A stretch of DNA of 64,000 nt from Bedellia somnulentella (taxonomy: Eukaryota; Arthropoda; Insecta; Lepidoptera; Bedelliidae). This document shows, in pieces, positions 59,901-63,216 of the stretch (position 1 is the stretch's first letter; each line of letters opens with the position of its first letter). The position numbers and the translations under genes were made by a program. The stretch covers positions 3,906,001 through 3,970,000 of the forward strand of contig OY755188.1 in the NCBI GenBank assembly GCA_963576735.1, in the 5' to 3' direction. The notes beneath the pieces are model-generated. The model ran no database searches and was not told where the DNA came from. It saw only the letters and a list, made by a program, of their open reading frames with translations.

Positions 59901-61796
59901 CTCACGATGTTCTCCCACACTGTAAACAGGCTCGATATTTTAAACACACTCATGACTCAAAAAAATGTATCGATGTTAGCCCAACTTATTATTTGAACTC
60001 TTGTGTCCTGCGTGATAAGCATTGGTATTCCCACTGAGCTATATAAGTTATTACAACTGTTCTCTACATAATATTTTCATCCAGTTAGATTCTTCCAATA
60101 TCCGGATATAATATAATATAAGTATATTTATTATTCCACCAGAACCCTGTGCTCTTCGAAGAAACATCATCAAAGATCCCAGCTCACGCCATTGTAGTGG
60201 AAATAGCTCCACACGGATTATTGCAAGCAATTATAAAGAGATCTCTGCCAGATGCCATACACATACCATTGACTCGCAGAGGTCATGCTGACCCCGTCAA
60301 ATACTTCCTTGAATCTATTGGCAAGTAAGTGTAGTCAAAAATAATAATATCTACCTTCATATCTGTGTAGTGTCGGCTTAGAATAAAATTACCCCATTTC
60401 TTCCGGTGAGTGTACGTAAGAGGCGACTAACGGTATTGGGACTTTTAAGTGTTTTTGGGCGATGCGGTTGGAGTGAGACCCGTCACCAATTACCTTTATG
60501 TCACCAACTTTTCCCCACGCAACTTGCCGTGGGGAATAGTTGGTGACATTAGCCGTGGCTACCCTTTCAAGGGATTTACAGCCTAGATTATATGTATATA
60601 TGAATGTATGTAACTACCTTCATACATATGAAAATGAAAAAATGAAAATGAAAAAATGTTTATTTGTACCGCCATAGGTGATCGTCTTTTACAATTACAT
60701 TACAATTTTAATCTATATAATTTATTCTTTATAATAAAGACGAAGTAGTTTATCTGTGGCCCCACGCTAGGTAAATCCTGTGTTGTGGGAGCCGTTTTAA
60801 ACTAAACAATAAAATCGTGGCAACTTATACCTGTAATTAAGTATTTAAATGGAATGATGTATGTGCATATTATATACATTTTATAAATATAAGATTATAT
60901 AAACTATTTTATAAGTAATATTATTTTATATAAATAGGGATAAAGGAGAATTATGTAATAATAAATATGTAATTTATAATGAATACAATAAAATAGTAAC
61001 AAATATAAAAAATATTAATATCTTCAGTATAAATCTCTGATGTAAAAATTATAATTTAAATGATTATATATACCTGAACTCATGCCGTTCTTCGTACGCT
61101 TCCTCGTACGATCCTAGCAAACATCTCGAGCTTGGTCTACATTGATCAATCTTCTCATGCATGCTTGTTTATTCTTCTCACTTCAGACGCCTGCTTTTTA
61201 AGCGCATTCTCTGCAGGGTTTATCACATTTTTATGAAATTGAGAGAGATAGTATCCATATAATGCTTGTACTCAGAAACATCCCTTCACACTGTATATAC
61301 CAGCCAGAATTGCAGAATTTTTATATACCTATATTTATTATTTTACTTGTACAGATCAGCTCTGGAAACTAGCATAATGAAACTTAGCAATTAATTTATA
61401 CATACATACATATACTCACGCCATTCATTCCCATTGGGGTAGGCAGAGACTATCGATCGCCACTTCGTACGATCCTGACAAACCTCTTAGCTTCGTTTAC
61501 ATCCAATCAATCTTTTCATACATGCTCTTTTATTATTCATACTTCGGTAATTTAATTAATTTATATAATTGTTTAAACAAATGTAAGAAAAAGCTGTTAA
61601 ATCATGGTGTTCATCTGTTTGCAAAACAATTTTGTAAGTATTTCCAGGTAAAACTACATATTTCTTTTTTCCCTAGATTATACGAAGCTGGACAAAATCC
61701 GGATGTAAGCGCTCTGTATCCCAAAATTGAATTCCCCGTATCAACAGGAACACCTTTGCTGTCTCATTTAGTGGAATGGGAACACAGTGAAGTTTG
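17774..61796 (+). CDS. fatty acid synthase-like gene, 5' half (KS-linker-AT), 16 exons
   Basis: A spliced gene encoding the start of an animal type I fatty acid synthase, the cytosolic dimer that builds acyl chains from acetyl- and malonyl-CoA. The exons join without a frame break into about 868 residues. KS spans roughly 28-430, with [14 protein letters not shown] and nucleophile Cys184 in DVACASS. The KS-AT linker follows from 434. AT spans about 517-820, with [15 protein letters not shown] (Ser608), Arg633 and His710 in AYHSRY. Length and order match the first third of insect and vertebrate FAS; the Cys-to-second-position spacing (133) and Ser-His spacing (102) are the family values. Oddities: EAHGTGT is EACGSGI and the NMGH box is NMGN, so both KS histidines are gone. 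DH, KR, ACP and thioesterase exons are not in the window. It could be a functional divergent paralogue or an early pseudogene; the intact frame favours the first. Confidence 0.93.
18310..18635 (+). mobile_element. S2 SINE, diverged
   Basis: Retains TTCAAATCCC (B-box remnant), ATTAACGGTGAGGGAAAA, CGTACAAAACGGCGATAGG and GGCGTGAACATTT. The A box is not recognisable. Lies in FAS intron 1. Confidence 0.75.
18834..19045 (-). mobile_element. S1 SINE
   Basis: Minus-strand copy ending at the head CGACACTACACAGCA; tail side is ATACTCACGG. In FAS intron 1. Confidence 0.85.
19439..19664. repeat. 220-bp repeat, copy 1 (partner at 24742)
   Basis: Aligns with 24742-24966: TCAATGCAACAACTGATAGG, GGGCGATATA, ATATGTTTGAATGATATTA and GACGCTTTCAGT occur in the same order and orientation. 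The pair brackets the zinc-finger LINE, an S2 SINE and exon 2. Confidence 0.8.
20620..21939 (+). pseudogene. LINE endonuclease and N-terminal RT linker (first frame)
   Basis: 440 codons in one frame from [13 protein letters not shown]. The endonuclease is complete: [17 protein letters not shown] (catalytic Glu), [20 protein letters not shown] and CWTDHRLV (catalytic His). The EN-RT linker ends at [13 protein letters not shown], where a frameshift near 21930 moves the rest into another frame. Confidence 0.85.
21912..23771 (+). pseudogene. LINE reverse transcriptase and zinc finger (shifted frames)
   Basis: Continues the LINE product in three pieces. After the shift near 21930, about 30 codons ([19 protein letters not shown]). 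After a second shift near 22012, [31 protein letters not shown] and [17 protein letters not shown]. After a third near 22495, [15 protein letters not shown] and [13 protein letters not shown] (catalytic YADD), then [13 protein letters not shown]. An in-frame stop at 23538-23540 precedes the last 75 codons. These end in [20 protein letters not shown] with AH following, a CX2CX12HX3H finger. The finger is in the same frame as the RT end, so it belongs to the element. Confidence 0.82.
23830..24172 (+). mobile_element. S2 tRNA-derived SINE, full length
   Basis: Head CGTGATAACTCAGTGGGTAG (A box), TGTTCTAACCCCGGG (B-box region), then the S2 body (ACGTGTGGTTGATTTATC, GTGACAGTGTATTCGTACAA). It ends in GGCGTAAACGTTTGAGTT, about 35 bp before the exon 2 acceptor. 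Confidence 0.88.
24206..24395 (+). CDS. FAS paralogue exon 2 (residues 54-117)
   Basis: Acceptor TTTTTCACAG, donor G|GTAAGA, entering in phase 0 and leaving in phase 1. Encodes [27 protein letters not shown] and [12 protein letters not shown], the conserved FAS KS dimer/substrate region (family form KQAHTMDPM, so His is Cys here). [15 protein letters not shown] closes it. Confidence 0.93.
24742..24966. repeat. 220-bp repeat, copy 2 (partner at 19439)
   Basis: Direct-orientation partner of 19439-19664; has an extra AAGCTTTGAGT segment. In FAS intron 2. Confidence 0.8.
24964..25206 (-). mobile_element. S1 SINE, full length
   Basis: Minus-strand copy, tail CATACATATACTCACGG at the left and head CGACACTACACGGC at the right. 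In intron 2, ending about 90 bp before exon 3. Confidence 0.88.
25296..25416 (+). CDS. FAS paralogue exon 3 (residues 117-157)
   Basis: Acceptor ATTTCCAG, donor GG|GTAAGT, phase 1 to 2. Encodes [18 protein letters not shown], the KS strand before the active-site region, ending NGFGITG. An S1 SINE ends about 90 bp upstream of the acceptor. Confidence 0.92.
25941..26187 (-). mobile_element. S1 SINE with 13-bp target-site duplication
   Basis: AAATATAAATATA at 25928-25940 recurs at 26188-26200. The element lies exactly between, which fixes both ends of the family. Confidence 0.9.
26338..26690 (-). mobile_element. S2 tRNA-derived SINE
   Basis: Minus-strand copy from AAACGTTCACGCCGAATATC to the tRNA-like head (CCCGGGATTTGAACACTAGT, GGTGTTCTACCC). 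Confidence 0.88.
27045..27476 (-). mobile_element. S2 SINE split by an S1 insertion
   Basis: S2 sequence at 27045-27082 (ACGTTCACGCCGAATATCCC) continues at 27341-27460 (GTACTAATACTTCTGAACTT to GCCAATCGCCGTTTT). The S2 head half is missing beyond 27460. Confidence 0.85.
27083..27340 (+). mobile_element. S1 SINE nested in S2
   Basis: Flanked by a GGGTTG duplication (27077-27082 and 27341-27346) of S2 sequence. Head CCGTGTAGTGCCGGCTTAG, tail ATAGCCGTGAGTATATAAATG plus TATG. Confidence 0.9.
28085..28300 (-). mobile_element. degenerate S2 SINE
   Basis: Retains ATATCCCCGAAAGG, TATCACGTGACATTG, CATGTGGGTTTC..TCACGATG and AACCATGATTAATTAA with internal deletions. Confidence 0.7.
28301..29080. other. 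no gene seen
   Basis: AT-rich intron 3 sequence. A short LINE C-terminal remnant (GTGCTCAAAAAGGCAGGCGT) is visible near 28870. Confidence 0.45.
29083..29218. repeat. palindromic MITE, copy 1
   Basis: Terminal inverted repeats ACGCCC(C/G)ATTTCTGAATTG continue inward over about 45 bp. A second copy is at 42876-43015. No coding capacity. Confidence 0.85.
29711..29930 (+). mobile_element. S1 SINE, diverged
   Basis: Head GTGTTGTGCCGGCTAAGAAT, then CTACCCACGGGCTTGTAA; ends GGCTACCCCTTTTTGAGATT without the TATG tail. Confidence 0.75.
29932..30270. repeat. unclassified repeat, copy 1
   Basis: Shares with 30545-30597 plus 32303-32470 the blocks GCTCATTAACCAC, GCGACCGCAA-like, AGTTGCGCT(G/A)AGAAATTT and CAAATTGCTCAGATCAGTTT. 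Copy 1 carries an extra segment of about 150 bp after AACCAC. A 99-codon ORF (29932-30231) crosses it; I recognise no family in that ORF. Confidence 0.65.
30281..30526 (-). mobile_element. S1 SINE
   Basis: Minus-strand copy, tail ACATACATACAAATACTCAC, head side CGCCATTACATGGCA. Confidence 0.85.
30598..32302 (-). mobile_element. TACGGC element, copy A (complete, 1705 bp)
   Basis: An unclassified DNA transposon without coding capacity. The ends are CCCAAGAAACACGTCGAAGCC-like and, inverted, CCCAAGTAACACGAAAAGCC, a terminal inverted repeat of about 20 bp. Both subterminal regions are crowded with TACGGC/GCCGTA motifs. It interrupts an unclassified repeat whose other copy (about 30138) reads CCACTGCAAG, while here the junctions read CCACT and CTGCAAC, suggesting a 2-bp CT target duplication. 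Read opposite to copies B and C. Confidence 0.8.
32493..32742 (+). mobile_element. S1 SINE, full length
   Basis: Head GCTGTGTAGTGTCAGCTTGG, tail TATAGCCGTGAGTATATG plus TATG repeats. Confidence 0.9.
32795..33012 (+). mobile_element. S2 SINE, head half
   Basis: From CTCAGTGGTTAGAACACCG (A box) through ACGTGTGGTTTATTTATC and TGTATTCGTACAAAACGGCG; truncated where TACGGC copy B begins. Confidence 0.85.
33013..33988 (+). mobile_element. TACGGC element, copy B (5'-truncated, 976 bp)
   Basis: Matches the right 980 bp of copy C and the inverted left part of copy A. It ends in ACGTGTTTCTTGGG followed by TA. The left half is missing. Confidence 0.85.
34000..34575. other. no gene seen
   Basis: AT-rich intron 3 DNA without a supported feature. 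Confidence 0.4.
34580..34815. repeat. degenerate dispersed repeat (TAGCTGACCCG type)
   Basis: Starts TAGCTGACCCGACAGACTTC and continues with TTCTGGGATTAAAAGTATCC and CCAAATTTCATTCATATAC. It resembles a repeat widely scattered in moth and butterfly genomes; a similar opening (TTTGCCCGCGACTACGTCCG) is at 63105. Class not assigned. Confidence 0.5.
34918..35158 (-). mobile_element. S1 SINE
   Basis: Minus-strand copy, ATACATACTCACGG to GCCGGCACTACACGGCA. Confidence 0.88.
35240..35590 (-). pseudogene. fragment of an unrecognised coding sequence, frameshifted
   Basis: The minus-strand frame from an ATG at 35580 reads [20 protein letters not shown], then [20 protein letters not shown], then a hydrophobic stretch [13 protein letters not shown]. 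Near 35355 the sense moves to another frame, which reads [20 protein letters not shown] and ends KGHPLFM-stop at about 35259. Codon use and the charged/hydrophobic alternation look protein-like. No intron signals separate the pieces, so a decayed retrocopy is the likeliest reading. I do not recognise the family. The alternative is chance ORFs. Confidence 0.4.
35762..35850 (-). mobile_element. degenerate S1 head fragment
   Basis: Eroded match to the S1 head half (ATCGCCCGAAAATCAG, CCTAAGTCGCC, CAGTGCTATTCTAAACGG). Confidence 0.45.
36118..38075 (-). mobile_element. S2 SINE interrupted by TACGGC copy C
   Basis: S2 sequence 36118-36178 (CAGAGTACCCACGTTTTGC to TACTCACGTGATA) resumes at 37884 (GGGGCAGGCCTATCGCCG) and runs to the tRNA head near 38075 (CCCGGGATTTGAACTCATG). 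Removing 36179-37881 and one TA restores the family sequence. Confidence 0.88.
36179..37881 (+). mobile_element. TACGGC element, copy C (1703 bp)
   Basis: Starts CCCAAGTAACACGAAAAGCC and ends GACGTGTTTGTTGT (family CGTGTTTCTTGGG). TA at 36177-36178 is duplicated at 37882-37883. GCCGTA/TACGGC motifs cluster in the first 400 and last 370 bp. No ORF. The inserted SINE gives an unambiguous empty site. Confidence 0.88.
38490..38690 (-). mobile_element. RTE-like LINE 3' fragment
   Basis: Diverged minus-strand match to the LINE C-terminal end (AGATCGCCACTTTGTACGATC, CAGCTCTTTTATTCTT), directly adjoining an S1 copy. Confidence 0.65.
38691..38868 (-). mobile_element. S1 SINE with internal deletion
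   Basis: Tail CATACATATACTCATGGC and body up to CATCGCCTCTTACGTACACC; the block between the CATCGCC box and GTCGCCTC is deleted. Confidence 0.8.
38870..40115. other. no gene seen
   Basis: AT-rich intron 3 DNA; no exon-like or repeat signal I can support. Confidence 0.45.
40118..40321 (+). mobile_element. S2 SINE, 3' half with (TTATG)n tail
   Basis: From TATTCGTACAAAACGGCGAT to GGCGTGAACG followed by four TTATG repeats, which defines the family tail. Confidence 0.85.
40335..40475 (+). mobile_element. second S2 3' fragment in tandem
   Basis: Starts within ACTCTGAGTACACTGTCC and ends GGTGTGAACGTTTGAATTT, 14 bp after the previous copy and in the same orientation. Confidence 0.8.
40590..40713. 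repeat. snap-back MITE, copy 1
   Basis: TAGCATGAGGCTTGTGAGAGCG pairs with the right end CTCTCACACGCCTCATGCTA; the AGAAGTGAGAAACTG block pairs internally. Copy 2 is at 47198. Confidence 0.85.
41190..41426 (-). mobile_element. S1 SINE
   Basis: Minus-strand copy, ATACATATAGTCACGGC to CGACACTACACAGCA. Confidence 0.88.
41440..41632 (-). mobile_element. S3 tRNA-derived SINE
   Basis: Minus-strand head reads GTCCGTGGCCGAGTGGATAG (A box), TTCTCAATCCGAAGG and GCGCGTTCGATCCCCGC (B box), tRNA-like but without a foldable acceptor stem. Body TTTCTTAGACTTGGATG; tail GAGTTAGTATCCCATAATTA. Not a functional tRNA gene. Confidence 0.75.
42130..42352 (-). mobile_element. degenerate S2 SINE
   Basis: CACCCACGTTTTACTTGGGC, CTGTCACATGACTTA and the head TCTCACACTGAGCTATCACG remain; internal parts are eroded. 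Confidence 0.75.
42876..43015. repeat. palindromic MITE, copy 2
   Basis: Same family as 29083-29218: ACGCCCGATTTCTGAATTG, AAGCTGAGAACGACTTAAG, and the inverted right end. Confidence 0.87.
43020..44415. other. no gene seen
   Basis: AT-rich intron 3 DNA. A short S1 tail remnant (CGAAGCTCTAGCTACCCTTT) lies near 43800. Confidence 0.45.
44419..44690. mobile_element. SINE-like dispersed repeat (CCACCACGCTGGCCAAGTGC type)
   Basis: Contains GTCCACCACGCTGGCCAAGT and ends with a block TACCGCCCGGGCATCGAACC that resembles a tRNA-derived B-box region on the minus strand. I know this sequence type as a frequent lepidopteran interspersed repeat. No target duplication identified. Confidence 0.6.
44691..45535. 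other. no gene seen
   Basis: AT-rich intron 3 DNA without supported features. Confidence 0.45.
45539..45784 (+). mobile_element. S1 SINE, full length
   Basis: Head TGCTGTGTAGTATAGCATAG, tail TATAGCCGTTAGTAGATG plus TATG. Confidence 0.88.
46195..46312 (+). mobile_element. S2 SINE, 3' fragment
   Basis: CAAGCAAAACGTGGGTACTC to AGCGTGAACGTTTGAGTTG, about 80 bp before the exon 4 acceptor. Confidence 0.82.
46393..46596 (+). CDS. FAS paralogue exon 4 (residues 157-225, KS nucleophile)
   Basis: Acceptor GTTCTCAG, donor AG|GTATTT, phase 2 to 2. Encodes [18 protein letters not shown] then [15 protein letters not shown] with the nucleophile Cys184 (family form DTACSSS). [13 protein letters not shown] follows. 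The 21-kb intron before it separates the active-site exon from the first three. Confidence 0.94.
46977..47093 (+). CDS. FAS paralogue exon 5 (residues 225-264)
   Basis: Acceptor GTTTCTTCCAG, donor AG|GTTAGC, phase 2 to 2. The correct frame reads [20 protein letters not shown] then [19 protein letters not shown], the family block for LSPDG..CFD..GxGYVRSEA. A longer open frame over the same bases is out of register and spurious. Confidence 0.92.
47198..47321. repeat. snap-back MITE, copy 2
   Basis: TAGCATGAGGCTCGTGAGAG to AACAAGTTTCATGCTA; same family as 40590-40713. In FAS intron 5. Confidence 0.82.
47420..47608 (-). mobile_element. S3 tRNA-derived SINE, diverged
   Basis: Shares CATCCATGACTAAGAAACAA, ATCACATAAATGATTGCCAT and the head (GTTGAATCCAAGGCCCCCGT) with 41440-41632. 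Confidence 0.65.
47610..48900. other. no other gene seen in intron 5
   Basis: AT-rich (well over 65 per cent by eye) with no supported repeat. Confidence 0.45.
48907..49073 (+). CDS. FAS paralogue exon 6 (residues 264-320, first KS His lost)
   Basis: Acceptor GATATTTCAG, donor G|GTATAA, phase 2 to 1. Encodes [19 protein letters not shown], then a helix [14 protein letters not shown], then [11 protein letters not shown]. The last is the family EAHGTGT box with Cys317 in place of the catalytic His (TGT codon at 49064-49066). Confidence 0.92.
49313..49574 (-). mobile_element. S1 SINE with 12-bp target-site duplication
   Basis: TTCTAACGATTT at 49301-49312 recurs at 49575-49586. In FAS intron 6. 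Confidence 0.9.
49590..50230. other. no gene seen
   Basis: AT-rich part of intron 6. Confidence 0.45.
50235..50335 (+). mobile_element. S2 SINE, 3' fragment
   Basis: GTGAATACACTGTCAAAG to AGCGTGAACGTTTGAGTT, with internal loss. Confidence 0.7.
50489..50744 (-). mobile_element. S1 SINE with 12-bp target-site duplication, next to exon 7
   Basis: ATAGGTATTAAT at 50477-50488 recurs at 50745-50756. The element's right end is 29 bp before exon 7, so it now occupies the usual branch-point and pyrimidine-tract zone. Confidence 0.92.
50774..50910 (+). CDS. FAS paralogue exon 7 (residues 320-365, second KS His lost)
   Basis: Acceptor AATATATGCAG, without a pyrimidine tract; donor AAG|GTACTT, phase 1 to 0. 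Encodes [19 protein letters not shown] then [20 protein letters not shown]. The family box is SNMGHSEPASG; Asn353 (AAC, 50871-50873) replaces the catalytic His. The conserved Lys348 is kept. An S1 SINE and its target duplication end 17 bp before the exon. Confidence 0.92.
51005..51600. other. remainder of intron 7, no gene seen
   Basis: AT-rich; no repeat recognised. Confidence 0.5.
51606..51809 (+). CDS. FAS paralogue exon 8 (residues 366-433)
   Basis: Acceptor TTATTTCAG, donor AAG|GTGAAA, phase 0 to 0. Encodes [13 protein letters not shown] and [16 protein letters not shown], the end of the KS domain (family form NSFGFGGANVHVIL; here the glycines are partly replaced). Confidence 0.92.
52159..52345 (+). 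CDS. FAS paralogue exon 9 (residues 434-496, KS-AT linker)
   Basis: Acceptor TTTTTTCAG, donor G|GTAAGT, phase 0 to 1. Encodes [19 protein letters not shown] and [18 protein letters not shown], the linker motif of animal FAS (LLHNIH..IPGHLYRG). Confidence 0.93.
52873..53443 (+). mobile_element. RTE-like LINE, 5'-truncated copy in intron 9
   Basis: Encodes the LINE C-terminus with frame breaks: [23 protein letters not shown] start, then [19 protein letters not shown] and [19 protein letters not shown]. It ends in ACGGCGTGAGAATATG plus TATG repeats. Lies directly upstream of the first dead exon 10 copy. Confidence 0.85.
53450..53600 (+). pseudogene. dead tandem copy 1 of exon 10
   Basis: Begins with a well-formed acceptor (TATTTACAG|GTAAAAACGAC) and matches exon 10 through CCATTGTGGTTTGTGTA and GGCATGGGGTCCCAGTGGGC. 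Several in-frame stops are present, and after the GMGSQW block the sequence diverges. It is not usable as an exon. Confidence 0.85.
53660..53900 (-). mobile_element. S1 SINE inside the exon 10 tandem array
   Basis: Minus-strand copy, CATACTCACAGCC to CGACACTACACAGCA, inserted between dead copies 1 and 2. Confidence 0.88.
53941..54070 (+). pseudogene. dead tandem copy 2 of exon 10
   Basis: Matches exon 10 from GTAAAACCGAC through CTGCCACGTCCATTATGG. The acceptor AG is lost (CACAA instead of CACAG), the frame has stops, and the GMGSQW block reads CMGSQ-stop. It starts 208 bp before the true exon 10. Confidence 0.87.
54149..54308 (+). CDS. FAS paralogue exon 10 (residues 496-549, AT start)
   Basis: Acceptor TTGATTCACAG, donor AG|GTACTT, phase 1 to 2. 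Encodes [18 protein letters not shown] then [19 protein letters not shown], the oxyanion-side entry loop of the AT domain. It is the third and only intact unit of a tandem array (see 53450 and 53941). Confidence 0.93.
54491..54643. repeat. 153-bp MITE with 30-bp perfect inverted ends
   Basis: ATTGAAACAACTATTGATTT starts the left end; the right end (54614-54643) is its exact reverse complement over 30 bp. The interior carries AAAGCCCGACGTTTCGAAAA and ATGGTCACGGGAAGA, a combination I know from other lepidopteran sequences. Confidence 0.9.
54722..55256. repeat. MITE with roughly 190-bp inverted arms
   Basis: The left arm (about 54722-54925) and right arm (about 55065-55256) are inverted copies: AAGTGCACTTAAAAGTCAAA, TTACGGGTCGTTCAAGTTGT and CAGCCCAGAAATAGAGACAA on the opposite side. 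A loop of about 140 bp has no ORF. In FAS intron 10. Confidence 0.88.
55345..55692 (+). mobile_element. 5S rRNA-derived SINE, full length
   Basis: The head contains AAGTTAAGCAACG and GGATGGGTAACCGCC, which correspond to the internal promoter (A box and intermediate element to C box) of insect 5S rRNA. The tail has CGTGCCCAGCAGTGGGACG, typical of a LINE-shared 3' end. ATACATCGTAT at 55334-55344 recurs at 55693-55703. It is a retroposed element, not a 5S gene. Confidence 0.87.
55724..56235. repeat. tandem repeat, units of about 120-170 bp
   Basis: Unit starts at about 55724, 55893, 56044 and 56165 share ATCTTCCGGCTCCATCATCA, ACCTTGAAACCTAATCGTGG, TTCATTACAAGACCTTTCTA and AACAAGTCCAAACACGGCTA. 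The third is shortened and the fourth partial. The ORFs crossing it reflect the repeat, not a gene. Similar blocks accompany Helitron-like repeats in Lepidoptera (from memory, unverified). Confidence 0.85.
56406..56620 (-). mobile_element. S1 SINE with internal deletion
   Basis: ACACATACTCACGGC to CGACACTACACAGCA; lacks the CTCCAACCGCATCGCCC segment. Confidence 0.85.
56725..57072 (-). mobile_element. S2 tRNA-derived SINE, full length
   Basis: Minus-strand copy from the tail AAACGTCCCCGCCGAATAT to the head CCCATTGAGCTATCACG (A box) and CCCGGGATTTGAACACTAG (B box). It ends about 95 bp before exon 11. Confidence 0.9.
57168..57337 (+). CDS. FAS paralogue exon 11 (residues 549-606)
   Basis: Acceptor TGTTTTCAG, donor G|GTAAAA, phase 2 to 1. 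Encodes [38 protein letters not shown] and VPDFIIG, the AT stretch leading into the GHS nucleophile elbow. Confidence 0.92.
57430..57640 (-). mobile_element. degenerate S1 SINE filling intron 11
   Basis: TTTTTCAGCCACTTTTGGATG and weak flanking matches remain; ends lost. Confidence 0.55.
57686..57837 (+). CDS. FAS paralogue exon 12 (residues 606-656, AT nucleophile)
   Basis: Acceptor TTTGTCCAG, donor GAA|GTAAGT, phase 1 to 0. Encodes [16 protein letters not shown] with nucleophile Ser608, then LAAYSRGL with Arg633, 25 residues after the Ser as in animal FAS, where it binds the malonyl carboxylate. Confidence 0.94.
58154..58337 (+). CDS. FAS paralogue exon 13 (residues 657-718, AT His)
   Basis: Acceptor TTCATACTAG, donor G|GTGAGT, phase 0 to 1. 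Encodes [17 protein letters not shown] and [18 protein letters not shown]; His710 is the AT partner of Ser608 at the family spacing of 102. Confidence 0.94.
58675..58849. repeat. 175-bp MITE
   Basis: AAAGAGTTTATTCCATT and AATGGAATAAGCTCTT form imperfect inverted ends; internal GTCTGAAT/ATTCAGAC blocks are also inverted. Confidence 0.7.
59393..59555. repeat. hairpin-forming repeat
   Basis: AAATAAAGGAAAGAAT (59441-59458 region) pairs with ATTCTTTCCTTTATTT (59506-59521). A 9-bp GAATCGATC motif is repeated in the loop. Ends 55 bp before exon 14. Confidence 0.7.
59611..59759 (+). CDS. FAS paralogue exon 14 (residues 718-767)
   Basis: Acceptor ATTTTCTCAG, donor TTG|GTCAGT, phase 1 to 0. Encodes [17 protein letters not shown] and [11 protein letters not shown], the AT C-terminal block (family SSAEYHVNNLV). 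Confidence 0.92.
59880..60050 (-). mobile_element. degenerate S2 SINE, head part
   Basis: CCATGTGGATTTTCTCACGA, then eroded tRNA head with CCCACTGAGCTATATAA. In intron 14. Confidence 0.65.
60143..60324 (+). CDS. FAS paralogue exon 15 (residues 768-828)
   Basis: Acceptor TTATTCCACCAG, donor AA|GTAAGT, phase 0 to 2. Encodes [35 protein letters not shown] and [17 protein letters not shown], the end of the AT fold (family EIAPHALLQAILKR). Confidence 0.93.
60363..60612 (+). mobile_element. S1 SINE with an internal 20-bp hairpin
   Basis: Head CTGTGTAGTGTCGGCTTAG, tail TATATG(TATG). The middle is rearranged: 60500-60519 and 60528-60547 are inverted copies with one mismatch, replacing the usual CAAAAGTGGCTGAGG block. 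Confidence 0.85.
60613..61070. other. no gene seen
   Basis: AT-rich part of intron 15; a GAAAATGAAAAAAT run lies near 60635. Confidence 0.45.
61076..61217 (-). mobile_element. RTE-like LINE 3' fragment, degenerate
   Basis: CTCATGCCGTTC, ATCAATCTTCTCATGCATGC and ACTTCAGACGCCTGC match the LINE end on the minus strand. Confidence 0.65.
61400..61547 (-). mobile_element. RTE-like LINE 3' end
   Basis: ATACATATACTCACGCCATT then CCCATTGGGGTAGGCAGAGA, the exact LINE terminus, 5'-truncated after about 130 bp. Lies 130 bp before exon 16. Confidence 0.85.
61677..61796 (+). CDS. FAS paralogue exon 16 (residues 828-868)
   Basis: Acceptor TTTTCCCTAG, donor TG|GTAAGT, phase 2 to 2. Encodes [20 protein letters not shown] and EWEHSEVW, the AT-to-DH junction (family PRGTPLISxxxxWDHSxxW). 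The last codon is split, so at least one more exon lies past the window. Confidence 0.91.
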
Positions 61797-62321
61797 GTAA
61801 GTCTCAAATCCATATTAAAACGAAGTCTGCTATAGCTCGGAGCATTTAAAATCAACATCTCTTAATCGTGTGCGTATTGTTTTCTGTGTCGCAACAAAAA
61901 AACTCAACCGAGCGTTTTAAAAGAGTGGTCCCTCGTGGCCGTTAGGTTAGTTTGTTGATACTAAATTAAGATAGATGAGAAAAAGAAACTATTATGTTAA
62001 CCTTTGTCAAACATGTATTTTGGTGGAGCTTAATCTGTAGGTATATTGTTTTTATTCGTTCCTAACTATGGCATATGAGAAACGTGTAAAGTAAGTAAAT
62101 TATTTCTGCCACGATGAGTTCGCAGCCAGAGCCGTAAAAGAAAATGGTTTGAGCTACCATTAAGCCAAATTTGAACAAGATTGGTACAGAAGTTTTAATG
62201 TGATGCACAAACATAGAGACAAACAACCAGGCACATTATACACAGCAAATTTAGCTCCTGGGTTAATATATTACAATATTCATCACATTTAAAATAATGT
62301 GCGTAGTGTCATGCTGCGCAT
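61797..62321. other. start of intron 16, no exon seen
   Basis: No dehydratase-domain coding block could be found here or further right. Confidence 0.5.
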
Positions 62322-62574
62322 GCTGTGTAGTGTCGGCTTAGAATAGCACTTCCCCATTTCTTCCGGTGGGTGTGCGTAAGAGGCGACTAATGGTATTGGG
62401 GCTTTAAAGGGATTTTTGGGCGATGCGGTTTGAGACCCATCACCAACAACCTTTATTTCACCATCTTTTCACCACTCAACTTTCCAAAAGTGGCTGGGGA
62501 ATTTCTAATACCTTAGCTCTGCCTACTCCTTTTAGGGATTTATAGCCGTGAGTATATGTATGTATGTATGTATT
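62322..62574 (+). mobile_element. S1 SINE, full length
   Basis: GCTGTGTAGTGTCGGCTTAG to ATAGCCGTGAGTATATG plus TATG repeats. Confidence 0.9.
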
Positions 62575-63216
62575 TAAAAAATATATGTATGGACACTGCT
62601 ACAGTTTTATTATAATATATACTCGTAGACAGAAGATCATAGTTTACATAAGCGCAACGGACATTTCCTTAGTACTCCCCACTTTACTTGAAGGGCCTGT
62701 CATCTGCAAGAACTATGTTAATATACTAATAAATAACTGAACTCTCTCAGTCTTCTCCTCCCTTTGATATATAAAATTATATGTTATAATAAATATACTC
62801 GGCAAACTATCTTCTATCATCATTTCATTAATGAAAACAGCTTTGTGAGAGAAGAAGTGTTTCGGCACATTTATTTCAACATTGGCTCTATTTTATGTTT
62901 GCATATTTTCTAGATTTCTGATGCATAATTTTTAAGTTAAGACTAAAATATATTTTATTTAACTTGATTCTAAGAAGATTCAGCAAAACTAGCTTTATGT
63001 CCATGTTTTTGTAAATCTGCATAACATGATAAAAATTAAACTGATGTAACGTCAACCACTTTAAGCGGACTGCAGTCCATTTAATACTTATTTGATAACT
63101 AGCTTTTTGCCCGCGACTACGTCCGCGTGGACTACATTTTTTGCATCCGGTTTACATCCAAAATACCAGAATACTATCTTAACTTCTGTTTTTTTATATT
63201 TATATGTCCGTGGGCG

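Noticed and set aside
17774..61796. bacterial polyketide synthase or horizontally acquired cluster
   Set aside because: Sixteen GT-AG introns, animal FAS motifs and spacing, and eukaryotic repeats throughout.
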